Positions 26,759 to 36,337 of a DNA stretch of 52,680 nt are shown piece by piece. A program made the position numbers and the translations under genes. Source of the stretch: Algoriphagus sp. AGSA1 (GTDB lineage Bacteria > Bacteroidota > Bacteroidia > Cytophagales > Cyclobacteriaceae); assembly GCF_021390545.1 (NCBI RefSeq), contig NZ_JAJUWR010000034.1, forward strand, positions 1-52,680, given 5' to 3'. The notes below the pieces were generated by a model that searched no databases, had not been told where the DNA came from, and saw nothing but the letters and a program-made list of their open reading frames with translations. Numbering within the stretch: the first letter of the stretch is position 1; every line of letters begins with the position of its first letter.

Positions 26759-26871
26759 GTGAACCTATTTTGATACCAGTTTTACAGCATTTGATTGTGT
26801 TTGTAGCAGCATGTTCCTTCTCCTCCCAATGAAGTATCTTCCTTCCACTGCCACCTGCTCCCGGCCATGCG

Positions 26872-27402
26872 TTAAATTGCTTCAGTCTCTGGCCATTTAT
26901 GATTTACCCATTCAGCTTCCCCAAAGGTCATATTAAGTGTCGCCCAGATCCCGTCGTCCACTCGAAAAGTTGACTTCTTATCTGGATTTAACTTGAATCC
27001 GCACTTTTCGTAACATCGAATTCCGCCTATGTTCCAGTCAAACACATTGAGTTCAACAACTTTGGCATTCAGTATGGTGAAGCAATAGGCAAGTAGTTCC
27101 CGGATCACCTGCTGGCCAATTCCCTTTCCCCGGTTTGACACCTCTCCAATAATGAACTTGTCAATTTTATACATGTCGTCTCCAGACAACAGGATTTCGG
27201 CATGGCCGATGGTGGCGTTACTCGATGCATCTACAACTTTGAATGAGCGGCTATTTTCGTCTTTCAGGTAGCTCTTCAGTTGGTCTTCGGTTAAGGGAAA
27301 TGAAAAAGCATCGCCCGCTATGGTAACCAGTAGCTCCCTGCTGTGAATCCATGAAATCAGCGTAGCAAAATCTTCCTGACCGAATGATTCTAATCTAGTC
27401 AT
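26872..27402 (-). CDS. GNAT family N-acetyltransferase
   Basis: A 176-residue GNAT protein of normal length. The acetyl-CoA-binding loop is RGKGIGQQVIRELL (about residues 94-107), preceded by the beta-4 strand IDKFIIGEVS and followed by VFDWNIGGIRCYEKCGF (about 122-138). It acetylates an amine on an unknown substrate. It is one of several unrelated single genes in this accessory stretch. Confidence 0.9.
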   Translation of the reverse strand: MTRLESFGQEDFATLISWIHSRELLVTIAGDAFSFPLTEDQLKSYLKDENSRSFKVVDASSNATIGHAEILLSGDDMYKIDKFIIGEVSNRGKGIGQQVIRELLAYCFTILNAKVVELNVFDWNIGGIRCYEKCGFKLNPDKKSTFRVDDGIWATLNMTFGEAEWVNHKWPETEAI

Positions 27403-27475
27403 AGTAGTTTTTTCAGTTTCTATATGACAAAGTTCGAAAGAGTGGAATTCAGGAAATTGGAAAAACCCGAACTAG

Positions 27476-28291
27476 TCAGTCACCCAGGAAGTGTTCATTG
27501 ATTTGATCAGAATTGGAGAAAAGATCCTTTGGAGATTTGCCTGTTATCAGGTGTGATTGACGGATAAGATGGGACTGATCATAGAACTCTGCCTGATAGG
27601 CACACTCGGTAAGCTGCATATCGGGATGTTTTTTCCGGATCTGGACAAAATGATTGAACCTCACCATGTTGCAGAACTGCTTTGGGCTTAAGCCGACATA
27701 TTTTTTAAAAGTCTTTTCAAGATACCTATCGGACACACCCGTGATTTTTTCAAGAGATGAAATCCTTATGTTTCCTTTTTGCTCAAATATTTTCTTGATC
27801 ACAGTATCTACATATTGAAAAGGCGCATTAGCACCCTGAATTCGGGAAGCCTTTTTAATGAGTTCCTTTTCGAAGTTCGCAAATGTTTTTTCAGGAGATT
27901 CTGCGATACACCCTGGTAGAATGTCCCCACTTGTGACATCGGCAATAGAAATTGGATTGTCCGTATTCAGGACAGCCGGGAAACTATAAAACAAGGCCTG
28001 CGTATGAGGGTGGAATCTGATTCCATAGATCACAGCCCCAGGGGAAAATTTGTTTTTATAACTTTTACTGTTTTGACCTGCAAAGTATGTTTCCGGATCC
28101 TTAACCCAATCTGAGCTACCTGCCTTTTTTCTTGTTTGTGCAGCGTTCAACTGAAATACCATCTCATGATGGAGGTCAGGGAGAATCTCTTCGATATAGG
28201 GCTGTCGTAAATCTTCTGAAACTTTTAGATACCAGAATGATTTGATCAAGGGTGAAAGGGCCTTTGGCCAATATGTGCGAACGGTAAGCAT
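27476..28291 (-). CDS. AraC family transcriptional regulator
   Basis: A 271-residue regulator. The N-terminal two-thirds is a ligand-type domain (ALSPLIKSFWYLKVSEDLRQ, LPDLHHEMVFQL, YGIRFHPHTQALFY) common in Bacteroidota AraC proteins. The C-terminal HTH covers about residues 155-255 (ISSLEKITGVSDRYLEKTFKKYVGLSPKQF, then DQSHLIRQSHLITGKSPKDL; the two stretches are non-contiguous). The GNAT gene lies 73 bp downstream on the same strand and is a possible target. The ligand is unknown. Confidence 0.92.
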   Translation of the reverse strand: MLTVRTYWPKALSPLIKSFWYLKVSEDLRQPYIEEILPDLHHEMVFQLNAAQTRKKAGSSDWVKDPETYFAGQNSKSYKNKFSPGAVIYGIRFHPHTQALFYSFPAVLNTDNPISIADVTSGDILPGCIAESPEKTFANFEKELIKKASRIQGANAPFQYVDTVIKKIFEQKGNIRISSLEKITGVSDRYLEKTFKKYVGLSPKQFCNMVRFNHFVQIRKKHPDMQLTECAYQAEFYDQSHLIRQSHLITGKSPKDLFSNSDQINEHFLGD

Positions 28292-28584
28292 CTTCCTGAC
28301 GGATTTCCCTTGTACATCTTTTTCATGAAGATAGTATTTAAGGGATTATTTACCAATGAGCGAAGAGATTTCCTTAGCGGGAGGCCCGCTTACAGGAGTT
28401 TCAGGTTTGTTGAAGAAAGGCCGGCATATAGGGGAGCTACAGCCTTCCCGATTCATCGGGAAGACCCGTACATACGATGTTGTAAGACTTGTGTGCCGTG
28501 GCGTAGTCGCACCTCGCCAACTTAAAAGTTGGCAAGGCTGTCTAGTCGGTTGGCGCCATGTCCCCATTCAGCTTTCCTGATCTA
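28292..28584. repeat. Hairpin-rich intergenic DNA
   Basis: Contains two perfect small palindromes, CTTCCCGAT-TC-ATCGGGAAG (28444-28463) and GCCAACTT-AA-AAGTTGGC (28516-28533), in moderately GC-rich DNA. Open frames across it are not protein-like. It probably represents interspersed REP-type sequence between the AraC and DUF1905 genes. Confidence 0.5.
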
Positions 28585-29052
28585 TCATTTTTCAGATAAG
28601 TTAGCGATCACCTTCACCACATTTCTCTCTATGCTTGCATTGGTTTTCAGGTAAGACATGTACTTCAGGATCTCCATTCGTTTCGATGGGATAAGTTGGT
28701 CAAAGGCCAGTTTGGCTGCCGGGTTTTCATCCAATGCTCGCTTGAGTTTGGGGTGCATGGGAACTTCTCGTTTTTCTGGATCGAAGCGGATACTAACTTC
28801 TATGGTTTCCCCTATTCTTTTTGGGGAATTTTCCAACATGACCAGGTTGACGTACAACCGCCAATGGCCTTGGTATTTCATTAAGGTCTGAAGGTAAGGT
28901 CTCCCATTGATAGAGCTGCAAACAGGAATGGGACTTTTATCACGACCTGCCTGCATGAAAATATCCTGCAAGATTTCATCCGGTACAAAGACAAAAGGAT
29001 TGATGCCGATGATGTCTAGCCGTGCTTCAAAGGTATGTGTTGGGCAATTCAT
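28585..29052 (-). CDS. DUF1905 / OmdA-type (YdeI-like) protein
   Basis: A protein of 155 residues from the Met at 29052 (MNCPTHTFEARL), chosen because homology begins there; an upstream in-frame start at 29079 would add nine residues. The first half is a DUF1905 domain (TFEARLDII..., GRPYLQTLMKYQGHWRLYVN). The second half is the OmdA-type bacteriocin-protection helical domain (LKRALDENPAAKLAFDQLIPSKR, EILKYMSYLKTN). These proteins are small and cytoplasmic, with no firm activity. Confidence 0.87.
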   Translation of the reverse strand: MNCPTHTFEARLDIIGINPFVFVPDEILQDIFMQAGRDKSPIPVCSSINGRPYLQTLMKYQGHWRLYVNLVMLENSPKRIGETIEVSIRFDPEKREVPMHPKLKRALDENPAAKLAFDQLIPSKRMEILKYMSYLKTNASIERNVVKVIANLSEK

Positions 29053-29151
29053 AGCGTGATGCAATATATTATGCAACAAAGATCATCATATTACCAAACC
29101 ACCAAGGATAAGGGCATCTTTGAAAGATAATTATATGCAGTTAATGATATA

Positions 29152-29308
29152 CTAACTTTGAATATTATAGGCTATGCCCTGCGGGTCAATAGGACTATGT
29201 ACGACAAACGCTTTTAAGTCATCCTTTGACATGACAGGGTTAAACTTATCATTGTTCAGGTGAATGAGGTCAACTTCATGACCTCTTAACCGGCCATCAT
29301 CCTTCAGT
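29152..29308 (-). pseudogene. Remnant of a flavodoxin-like NAD(P)H:quinone oxidoreductase
   Basis: A minus-strand frame ending at TAG (29152-29154) reads GHEVDLIHLNNDKFNPVMSK, followed by DDLKAFVVHSPIDPQ. This is the early part of KefF/NQO-type flavodoxin-like reductases (family pattern GHEVxxIDLYxxxFNPVMSxxD). A stop lies just upstream at about 29308 and the body of the enzyme is missing, so it is a fragment of about 50 codons. Confidence 0.7.
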
Positions 29309-29356
29309 CAATTTACATCTGTCTGCTTAATAGGGAGCATGTGGAAATGATATCTC

Positions 29357-32300
29357 CTACCTCAACAAATACATCTTCCCATAGCCCTTCTTGAATGCCT
29401 TGTCCCCTGCAGTTGGCCTATGCTCCATAAACTGGCCGTTTTTGCGTACCATCACACGGTAGATATAGACCCCGTTCGCGAGCTGGTCGCCAAATTCATC
29501 CTTGCCATCCCAGGCGTATTCGGTCAGGTTGTTTCCTATGCGTATAGGACCTAGCTCATACTGCAAGATCTCCCGAACAATCTTCCCAGTCACAGTCATG
29601 ATCTGGATCTTGATCTCATCCGGCACTTCCATTCCCGTCACCGTAAAGACAAAGCGAACAGCCGTACTGAAGGGATTCGGGTAAGGGTAGAAATTGGTGA
29701 TCTGGGACTCATTGATCACTTCAAAGGTAATCTCATACGGCTCGGAAGAATCTTCATTTGCCACACGAAGGGTATAAATCCCATCTTCCAATGGCCCGGG
29801 AACCAGGGAAACCTTAAAGTCCTCGTCTTCCGAAGCGGGAGTCCAAGTCAGGTTTGGATTGGAAAAACTCACGCGCTCGAAGTCACAGGTTTCACAGTTT
29901 TGCTTCAGGTACAAATCCAATCCCACCGTGTCTTTTTTATACAGCAGTGTCTGTTCATTTTTCAGCAATGCGGTAATCATCACATTGGGTGAGACTATAT
30001 CCCCATCCATGATGTATAATCCGTCAAAGCTCACATCCAGCAAGGCAGTGGAATTATCCCCTTCGACCAAAAAGTAAGTACCCATATCCACCTGATTGTT
30101 GCGGAACGTCTGCTCCCGCTGAATTCTGGGGTTGGCGAAAATCTCTAAACTATTTTCCCCGGTTTTGCCAATGGAATTGAACTCAACAGTAAAATCAAAT
30201 GACTCACCGGCTTTCAACGCAGGAAATTTCTTTGAAAACTCCTCCACCTTCTTGCTGCTCAGATTGGTCATTTTCCAATCCACCTGAATCGAATCCAGGA
30301 AATTATATTTGGAAATATTCTTGAACTGTAGCTCCAAAAGTCCAGCTTCCCCTTCCCGGAGATTGACCTGATCTTTAGCTGATTTCAGGATCAACACTCC
30401 CTCCGGCACCCCGGTATAATTCACCTGCCACCTGTCCAGCTGTGCAGGAGCTGTGGACTCAGGGTCATCCATGCTGTAGCGCAGTTTCAAGTAAGGGTAA
30501 GTCGCTGTGTTGATAAAGGACAGATCAAGTTCCTTATCGTAGGTATTCCCTATCAGCAGGTCTTCCTCCCCATTCTCTTTTACACCAATGACATCAAAGT
30601 AAGTTCTCTCCTCTTCATTGATCCAGTCCCTTGTATTCACATGCTGGAAAAACCGCTCCCAAGAGGAGGCCGGGCCTACTCTAGGCGTCAGAATCATCCC
30701 AGAGGTGAAATACCCTGTAAGCTCCGTGTCAAATGAAAGTGTCTGCTGGGAAGCCGGGACTTCCATGGTTTTGTCCCCTACTATTTCTATAGCCTCCCCA
30801 GGACGCATGCCTTTTTTACCATATAGAATGTAGGGATCCCCCGTCTTCAGCGCTCTCAAGGTAGCTTCACTGGCGCCAAATTCCTTCAATTTCTCTATTG
30901 CAATATCCGGCCAGGCTTCAAATGTCACATTGCCCACTGAGAAAATCACCACATAATCCCCTTCTGGGACATTATTGACATACTCTACCAGCATGGTCTG
31001 CCCGGGTGTGGTAATCCGGGAATTTTGAATGCTCTGGATCATTTGTGGTACTCGTCCACAGGCTCTGGAATCCAGAATATCAAAACCCGGAACCGGAATC
31101 GCCAGATAAGGCATCAGGCTTTTTTGCTCAAAAGCTACCAGACCAAGTGAACCATTTGGACACAAGCGGCTATTGGCATTGTTCACATTATCGATAATTT
31201 GGGGGATCTGGTTGAGATAAAACTGGGTGTTGCGGAATGAAAGCGAATCCACTCCTGCCCCCACAATAAATACTTCCACATTTTCCTGGATTTCTGTGTA
31301 CTTCCAGCTCCTGTCCGACTCCCTGATTTCCAGATTTGTCAGTTGATCTTCCCCCAGCTGATAGCTGGTTCGCTGCGTCCATCCATCCGGGCCGGAGGAG
31401 ATAAAGGAAAAGCTGGAATTCGTCCAGGCATCCGTTTCACCGGGCTTGGCTTCCTGATATTTAGATCGCCAGTAAAAGGTGGTGCTGTCTGTAAATGCTG
31501 TGAGAGGCAGCTTCATCTCAGCCAATCCCCGGGTAGTGACCCGCACTTCCCTGCGGTAGGAAGAATTGAAAGATGCTGTCGTGTCCAGCTGGATAATTAC
31601 CGTGCGGTCTTCGGTGCTTTTGCCTGGAATCTGAGCCATTAATATAGTCTCAGCCCCATTTACTATTCCATATTCCAGAGGATAAAGGTTCAAAGTGCCA
31701 CTCAATGGGACAAACTTGGTATAAGTCACCGAATTATTGGCAAAAGTCATTTCCTTCACCGCCTTGGTAGGGTTCACCTCTATGGTAAAGGTGTTTTCCC
31801 CGGCAGAATTACGTCCTGTATTTGGGATGGTGAAAAATAGTGAATCTAATCGGGCAATGTATGGGATTTTCACCGGAGGTAAAGATTCTGATGTACCATC
31901 AGCAAATCTTCGCGTCACTTTATATTCTATAGAGTCTGTATCTACCCTGCCAATATTTCTCAGGACAAAACTTAATTTCAAACTGTCAGAAAGCACGGAA
32001 ACAGGCACTTCATCAAAACTGTCCAGCGAGACTTCTTCTGCTTTAATGGCATAATCGGCCTTGTCCGCAGGGAAAATCCGCACTCCCGGATCCCCATAAT
32101 TGATCATCTGCTCCATGTGGGAAAATGACAGTGGGCTAGTTCCGTACGCTTCCACATATTCTTCCTCAGCTTCTCGCTTCACTTCTCCCAGCGTGCGGTA
32201 AATCAGCGTGCTGTCGGCAAAGGCATTTCTATAAAACATATCAGAGTACCTACGCAGATATACATCTACCCCTATCGCCGAATTGGCAAGGACTGAGACG

Positions 32301-34378
32301 GCTCCTTTATCCGGAGTGATCACCCAGTCTTCGCCTTGGGTATAACTATTGCCAAAGGCACTTCCGTAGTCACAACCATTAAAGAGCATGACGGGGTATT
32401 TCCCTTTGTTTTGGTAATTCAGCGTAGGATCCGAAGCAAAACCGATCTCGATATCGATTACCGTAGGGGCTCCATGCCCAAAAAAAGTAAGCATGGATCT
32501 TCCCTCATTCAGATCTCCCGTGATATCGATTACTTCCACGGTTGAATTTGACCTTTTTCTATAAGTATTCACTTTTCCACCAAGATATAGGCCCTCGGCA
32601 ATGGTCTTGAAACCATTCATGAAATTAAAATAGCGCTCCAGTTCGAATTCGGATACACCTCCACTGAGATGGATGATTTCCTTTTGCCAGGAGTCCGATA
32701 TTCCAACAGCGTCTTTTTCTATAGCCTTGCTTAGGTAGTCCGCCAGATGCTGTGAATTTTTGGCAGGAATTCTACCGACAGCCAAGGCAGGAACTGCAGG
32801 TTTGGAAGGATCAAGGCCGATAGTATAACTATTGTCAGAGAAGGGAAATCCCCCTGCAGGAATCAAATCCCTAAAACCGAAAGCATCCGGATTGTTTCTA
32901 TAAAAATACGTTATGCCGCTCACCCGGGAGGTGGAATACATCGCCAATGACCTTGCCGCTAAAAGTAGATGTGTGGGTTTGTGAACCGGATAATATGCCC
33001 TCAAAAATTCATAGATAGCCAAGGGTGTATATTCTCCATACGAAAATTGATTGTACAAATCCTCTACCTTCACACTCAAGGTATCAAAACCACCGCCCAG
33101 CGGGGAAGCCCTATGTGCCGCATAGGCTTTCAGCGGGTTGTCAAACTTGTCGGTAGATTGCTCCAGCACCTGATGTCCTACAATGAGGTAGTTGGCAGGC
33201 TGCGCCAGGTAATTTCTGAATCTCACCGGCTCAAGCGACAAAACCGAAATCACCTCTGCCTCATTTTGAACCCAGATTTTGCTGGAGTCACCGGGAACCG
33301 CAGACCTGAAAGAGCGGGTTTGGTCGGTACCACTCAGCTGGACTTTTTGTGGATTGACTGTATCAGAAACTTCAATCGCAGTATAACTGTCCGTCAATTG
33401 GGAAAGCTGGATTCTCTGATTGCCCGGAGGAGAAATAAACAGCTCTGAGCTGAAATCCCCGGGACTAAATGTTTTCTGAAATGTAACCCTTGCGAAAGCG
33501 ACAGATATATTATCCGTGGATTCCGGGCCTGCAGAATTCACGCCGATTACAATACTCCCATCGGCATTGAAATCATTCATATTCAGATCCAACGATAGCT
33601 GGGGATATTCAAAGTCCTTACTGGAAACTGTCGTAATCAGACGCTGGTTTGCAGCAGTAGGCCCAGCCAGAATCCTGGTGTCATGTGCATTAAAAGACCG
33701 GCCTACCAGCCCGATTTCAAGTTTTGCCTGACCGGAATTTGCTTTTGCACCCAAGTTTTCGAAAGTCAACTGTCTCGTATTCCCCTTTGAAACCACTGAA
33801 GACATCCAGCCCTGTCCCTGATCATATTTAGAAAGTCTAAAACCCAAGGCATAGGAAATTCCCAAAGAGTACTGTTCCCCTAGGGCCAGTAATTTTTCTG
33901 ATGCATAAGTAGTTGTCAATAGCAAAGATGGCTCAGGAGCAGTACGTAGGTTCATACGCTTGCCTCCCCCGCCATTTGAGATGGTCAGAAAAAAAGCCGT
34001 GGTGTCCGAGGTAGTGTTGAAATAGGGATTGGGAATCTGATCAAAGTCAGTATAGAGTAGCTTATCCAGCGTCCCGTCATTCCGCCTTCCGAAGAATTCT
34101 ATGTAATCTTCCGGATCCAGCCTTCCGTCAGTCTCTCCTTCTACATGGATAGCGACTTCTACGCCTCGATGATAGAGACGGATATTTCGAGGATCTATGG
34201 TGCTCAAATTGATTCCGGAGCTACTAAGAGATGCTGCAGGAATGCGGTGGATGCCATCTGTGGCTGTGGGGATTTTGTAATAGGTCTGGTTGTAATTATA
34301 CCAAACAGGCTGCTGGCCTAGTATCAATCCGGTAGAGGACAGGAATATCAGAAAAGCGAAGAGTAGATTTTTTATCAT
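29357..34378 (-). CDS. porU2: PorU2-type C25 peptidase (putative type IX secretion sortase)
   Basis: A 1673-residue exported protein with signal peptide MIKNLLFAFLIFLSSTGLILG. A gingipain-type (C25) protease domain spans roughly residues 400-780, with the likely catalytic His in LTFFGHGAP (about 631) and Cys in LFNGCDYG (about 668). CARDB-like beta domains follow (about 790-890 and 1330-1440). The C-terminus is FlgD-like (YPYPNPFSTAVRF at about 1560, then LANGVYIYRV). It is longer than classic PorU and matches my memory of the PorU2 type paired with PorV2. It overlaps the porV2 stop by one base. It would process or attach surface proteins at the outer membrane. Confidence 0.85.
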   Translation of the reverse strand: MIKNLLFAFLIFLSSTGLILGQQPVWYNYNQTYYKIPTATDGIHRIPAASLSSSGINLSTIDPRNIRLYHRGVEVAIHVEGETDGRLDPEDYIEFFGRRNDGTLDKLLYTDFDQIPNPYFNTTSDTTAFFLTISNGGGGKRMNLRTAPEPSLLLTTTYASEKLLALGEQYSLGISYALGFRLSKYDQGQGWMSSVVSKGNTRQLTFENLGAKANSGQAKLEIGLVGRSFNAHDTRILAGPTAANQRLITTVSSKDFEYPQLSLDLNMNDFNADGSIVIGVNSAGPESTDNISVAFARVTFQKTFSPGDFSSELFISPPGNQRIQLSQLTDSYTAIEVSDTVNPQKVQLSGTDQTRSFRSAVPGDSSKIWVQNEAEVISVLSLEPVRFRNYLAQPANYLIVGHQVLEQSTDKFDNPLKAYAAHRASPLGGGFDTLSVKVEDLYNQFSYGEYTPLAIYEFLRAYYPVHKPTHLLLAARSLAMYSTSRVSGITYFYRNNPDAFGFRDLIPAGGFPFSDNSYTIGLDPSKPAVPALAVGRIPAKNSQHLADYLSKAIEKDAVGISDSWQKEIIHLSGGVSEFELERYFNFMNGFKTIAEGLYLGGKVNTYRKRSNSTVEVIDITGDLNEGRSMLTFFGHGAPTVIDIEIGFASDPTLNYQNKGKYPVMLFNGCDYGSAFGNSYTQGEDWVITPDKGAVSVLANSAIGVDVYLRRYSDMFYRNAFADSTLIYRTLGEVKREAEEEYVEAYGTSPLSFSHMEQMINYGDPGVRIFPADKADYAIKAEEVSLDSFDEVPVSVLSDSLKLSFVLRNIGRVDTDSIEYKVTRRFADGTSESLPPVKIPYIARLDSLFFTIPNTGRNSAGENTFTIEVNPTKAVKEMTFANNSVTYTKFVPLSGTLNLYPLEYGIVNGAETILMAQIPGKSTEDRTVIIQLDTTASFNSSYRREVRVTTRGLAEMKLPLTAFTDSTTFYWRSKYQEAKPGETDAWTNSSFSFISSGPDGWTQRTSYQLGEDQLTNLEIRESDRSWKYTEIQENVEVFIVGAGVDSLSFRNTQFYLNQIPQIIDNVNNANSRLCPNGSLGLVAFEQKSLMPYLAIPVPGFDILDSRACGRVPQMIQSIQNSRITTPGQTMLVEYVNNVPEGDYVVIFSVGNVTFEAWPDIAIEKLKEFGASEATLRALKTGDPYILYGKKGMRPGEAIEIVGDKTMEVPASQQTLSFDTELTGYFTSGMILTPRVGPASSWERFFQHVNTRDWINEEERTYFDVIGVKENGEEDLLIGNTYDKELDLSFINTATYPYLKLRYSMDDPESTAPAQLDRWQVNYTGVPEGVLILKSAKDQVNLREGEAGLLELQFKNISKYNFLDSIQVDWKMTNLSSKKVEEFSKKFPALKAGESFDFTVEFNSIGKTGENSLEIFANPRIQREQTFRNNQVDMGTYFLVEGDNSTALLDVSFDGLYIMDGDIVSPNVMITALLKNEQTLLYKKDTVGLDLYLKQNCETCDFERVSFSNPNLTWTPASEDEDFKVSLVPGPLEDGIYTLRVANEDSSEPYEITFEVINESQITNFYPYPNPFSTAVRFVFTVTGMEVPDEIKIQIMTVTGKIVREILQYELGPIRIGNNLTEYAWDGKDEFGDQLANGVYIYRVMVRKNGQFMEHRPTAGDKAFKKGYGKMYLLR

Positions 34379-35502
34379 TAGTCTGTCCAGCTTTTATATT
34401 TCCTAAAATCAGCTTCCAGTTTCTCCAAACTTACTTTTACACTGAATACATGGGAATAGGGTGTTTCCGAGACATTTCCGATGTCGGTGAGTGCATAGTC
34501 GATCTGAAAGCGCTCACTGATGAATACACCGATCCCCATGCTGGGTTGCATGTTCAGGCTTTCCTTTCCTTGAAAATCCTTGATGTATTGAAAATTGCCG
34601 ATTCCAGCCCGAAGAAAAGCTATATTCTGAAAACCTGCTTCCAGGCCTATCCTTGGATCTATGCTTACTAAAGGGGTACTGATCACTGTATTTCTCTGCC
34701 CATCAAAGGTCATTTCCAAGTCCAAGGTGGTCAGAAGACTAAACTGTTTCCCGAACTGAAAACTATAAGCCATACTTGGAATAGCTCTGGGAAGGGTAAG
34801 TTCTACAGAATTGACGGGAATTTCATTGTCGGTCTGTGCATAGATATCCCTGACCAGTTCGGCATTGTGTGACCAGGCATTGAAGGTGGTCGTAATATCC
34901 CTTAGCATCAGCCCGATCGTCAGTTTATCTTTGATGTAAATCCCCCCCACATCCAGCCCAAATCCCCATGCCTGAGCGAATTTTCCCACATTCCGGTGAA
35001 TGACTTTGGCGTTCATCCCCACTTTGAATTTGTCAGAAAGGTCACGTGCATAGCTCAAAAGCAATGCATAGTCCGCAGCATTGAAGAACTGGATATTGTT
35101 ATAATTCAAAGCTCCATTGGCATCATACAGAAATCTTGTATCAGGAATATCATCCACTCCAAAACGTATCAAGGAAACTGCTACCTGGCTTTGATCTTTG
35201 ATAGGAGTGGTAAAAGACAAGTAATCGTATTGGGCCACCCCGGCGAAATACTCCGAGTGCATAAGGCTAAATTCGTATTTATGCTGTACCCCCATCAGCG
35301 CAGCGGGATTCCAGTAGGCAGCGGTAACATCACGTACCGCAGACACCTGTGCTCCTCCCATCCCTAAAGCTTTTGCCCCTACCCCAATGCTTAAAAATTC
35401 ATTGGAATACTTGGGTGCTAGATCCTGCGCAAAGAGTCGCTCTGCCCAACTAAACAGCAGAACAATACAAATAAAAAATCGGCCACTGATTCTATATTTC
35501 AC
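34378..35502 (-). CDS. porV2: PorV2-type outer membrane protein (type IX secretion)
   Basis: A 374-residue outer-membrane barrel of the PorV/FadL-like group. A signal peptide (ending around FAQ) is followed by the family start FLSIGVGAKALGMGGAQVSA and TAAYWNPAALMG. PorV acts as shuttle or partner of the PorU sortase in type IX secretion. Here the gene is directly upstream of the PorU2-type gene and shares its last base with it, supporting a functional pair. No porQ, porZ or sov genes are in the window. Confidence 0.87.
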   Translation of the reverse strand: MKYRISGRFFICIVLLFSWAERLFAQDLAPKYSNEFLSIGVGAKALGMGGAQVSAVRDVTAAYWNPAALMGVQHKYEFSLMHSEYFAGVAQYDYLSFTTPIKDQSQVAVSLIRFGVDDIPDTRFLYDANGALNYNNIQFFNAADYALLLSYARDLSDKFKVGMNAKVIHRNVGKFAQAWGFGLDVGGIYIKDKLTIGLMLRDITTTFNAWSHNAELVRDIYAQTDNEIPVNSVELTLPRAIPSMAYSFQFGKQFSLLTTLDLEMTFDGQRNTVISTPLVSIDPRIGLEAGFQNIAFLRAGIGNFQYIKDFQGKESLNMQPSMGIGVFISERFQIDYALTDIGNVSETPYSHVFSVKVSLEKLEADFRKYKSWTD

Positions 35503-35524
35503 AATCCAAAATAAACCATTTTAT

Positions 35525-35532
35525 CAAACCTA
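35525..35532 (-). promoter_or_regulatory. Candidate -7 box for porV2-porU2
   Basis: CAAACCTA on the plus strand reads TAGGTTTG on the minus strand, matching the Bacteroidota -7 consensus TAnnTTTG, 22 bp before the porV2 start. No TTTG is found at the proper -33 spacing, so this is weak. The rest of the 35503-35861 gap shows nothing else I can name beyond space for divergent promoters. Confidence 0.3.
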
Positions 35533-35861
35533 TATATAATGAAGGGGAAATTACTTACACAACCCCCCTGTTCCATGTCCGCCATCGTACACAAACATGT
35601 TCAGTAATTTAACATTTTCCTGTATCCAAAAATTAAGCAATAGGACAGGATTTATTTTTTCTCTTTATGTCCAGCCCCCAAAATCACGTCCAATGATGAA
35701 TCAAGGAGGTTTTTCTTTTGATTTTATATTACCTACTACCTGTTTATCGCATGGAATTAGGTTATACAAGGTAGCTTGGAAAAGATTGGTATAATTTTTC
35801 TCTGATAAAGGAGGAAGGGAAGTCATATTCCTTAAGAAAAAAACACCTAATCACCTAAGAA

Positions 35862-36191
35862 ATGAATGTCGCCAACACACAGATTCAAATGCGCAAAGGG
35901 CTCCTGGAGTTTTGCGTTTTGCATATCATATCCCGGGGCGAAGTTTATACCTCTGATCTGATCGAAGAGCTCACCCAGGCGCAGATGATCGTGGTAGAAG
36001 GCACACTGTATCCCCTACTCAACCGTCTGAAGTCTGCCTCCTTGGTAGAATACCGTTGGGTGGAATCTGAATCCGGCCCTCCCAGGAAGTACTACTCAAT
36101 TACTGAAGCAGGCAAGGATTTTCTAAGTACGCTTTCCACCACATGGAAATCATTGGTCAATTCCACCCTTCTAATCACCTCAAAGAATTGA
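35862..36191 (+). CDS. PadR family transcriptional regulator
   Basis: A 109-residue winged-helix PadR regulator. Residues 11-85 hold the domain: MRKGLLEFCVLHIISRGEVY, then EGTLYPLLNRLKSASLVEYR and GPPRKYYSITEAGKDFL (family YxxTxxG). The short form lacks the long C-terminal dimerisation helix. In Bacteroidota PadR genes commonly precede PspC-domain genes, as here; it probably controls the downstream operon. The stop is 2 bp before a small ORF that in turn overlaps the PspC gene. Confidence 0.93.
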   Translation: MNVANTQIQMRKGLLEFCVLHIISRGEVYTSDLIEELTQAQMIVVEGTLYPLLNRLKSASLVEYRWVESESGPPRKYYSITEAGKDFLSTLSTTWKSLVNSTLLITSKN

Positions 36192-36193
36192 TC

Positions 36194-36337
36194 ATGAAAT
36201 CGGGCATGCTACAGACAATACACGTGGGGAAGATTATTGGAAATGCGACCTGCCTGCGGCAGGCAGGGATTTTCCGATCCGCCGCGGTGGACGGGACAGG
36301 CTATGTGGCCTTTGAACAGAAAATTAAAACCAGATGA
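36194..36337 (+). CDS. Small ORF A (47 aa) of a three-member smORF family, coupled to the PspC gene
   Basis: It starts 2 bp after padR and its TGA overlaps the PspC ATG as ATGA, the same tight arrangement as real operon genes. The N-terminus MKSGMLQTIHVGKIIG resembles small ORFs B (41981) and C (44045). The tail GTGYVAFEQK aligns with theirs. An in-frame insert contains a perfect palindrome, CCTGCCTGC-G-GCAGGCAGG (36249-36267), and the GGGACAGGCT word. No known domain or signal peptide. It could be a translated leader, a small protein or repeat DNA that happens to stay open. Confidence 0.4.
   Translation: MKSGMLQTIHVGKIIGNATCLRQAGIFRSAAVDGTGYVAFEQKIKTR

Noticed and set aside
28444..28580. 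Possible integron attC site (palindromes near short single genes)
   Set aside because: No GTTRRRY/RYYYAAC core pair, and the intergenic repeats at 24.5, 26.0 and 28.4 kb are not related to each other, so no cassette array.
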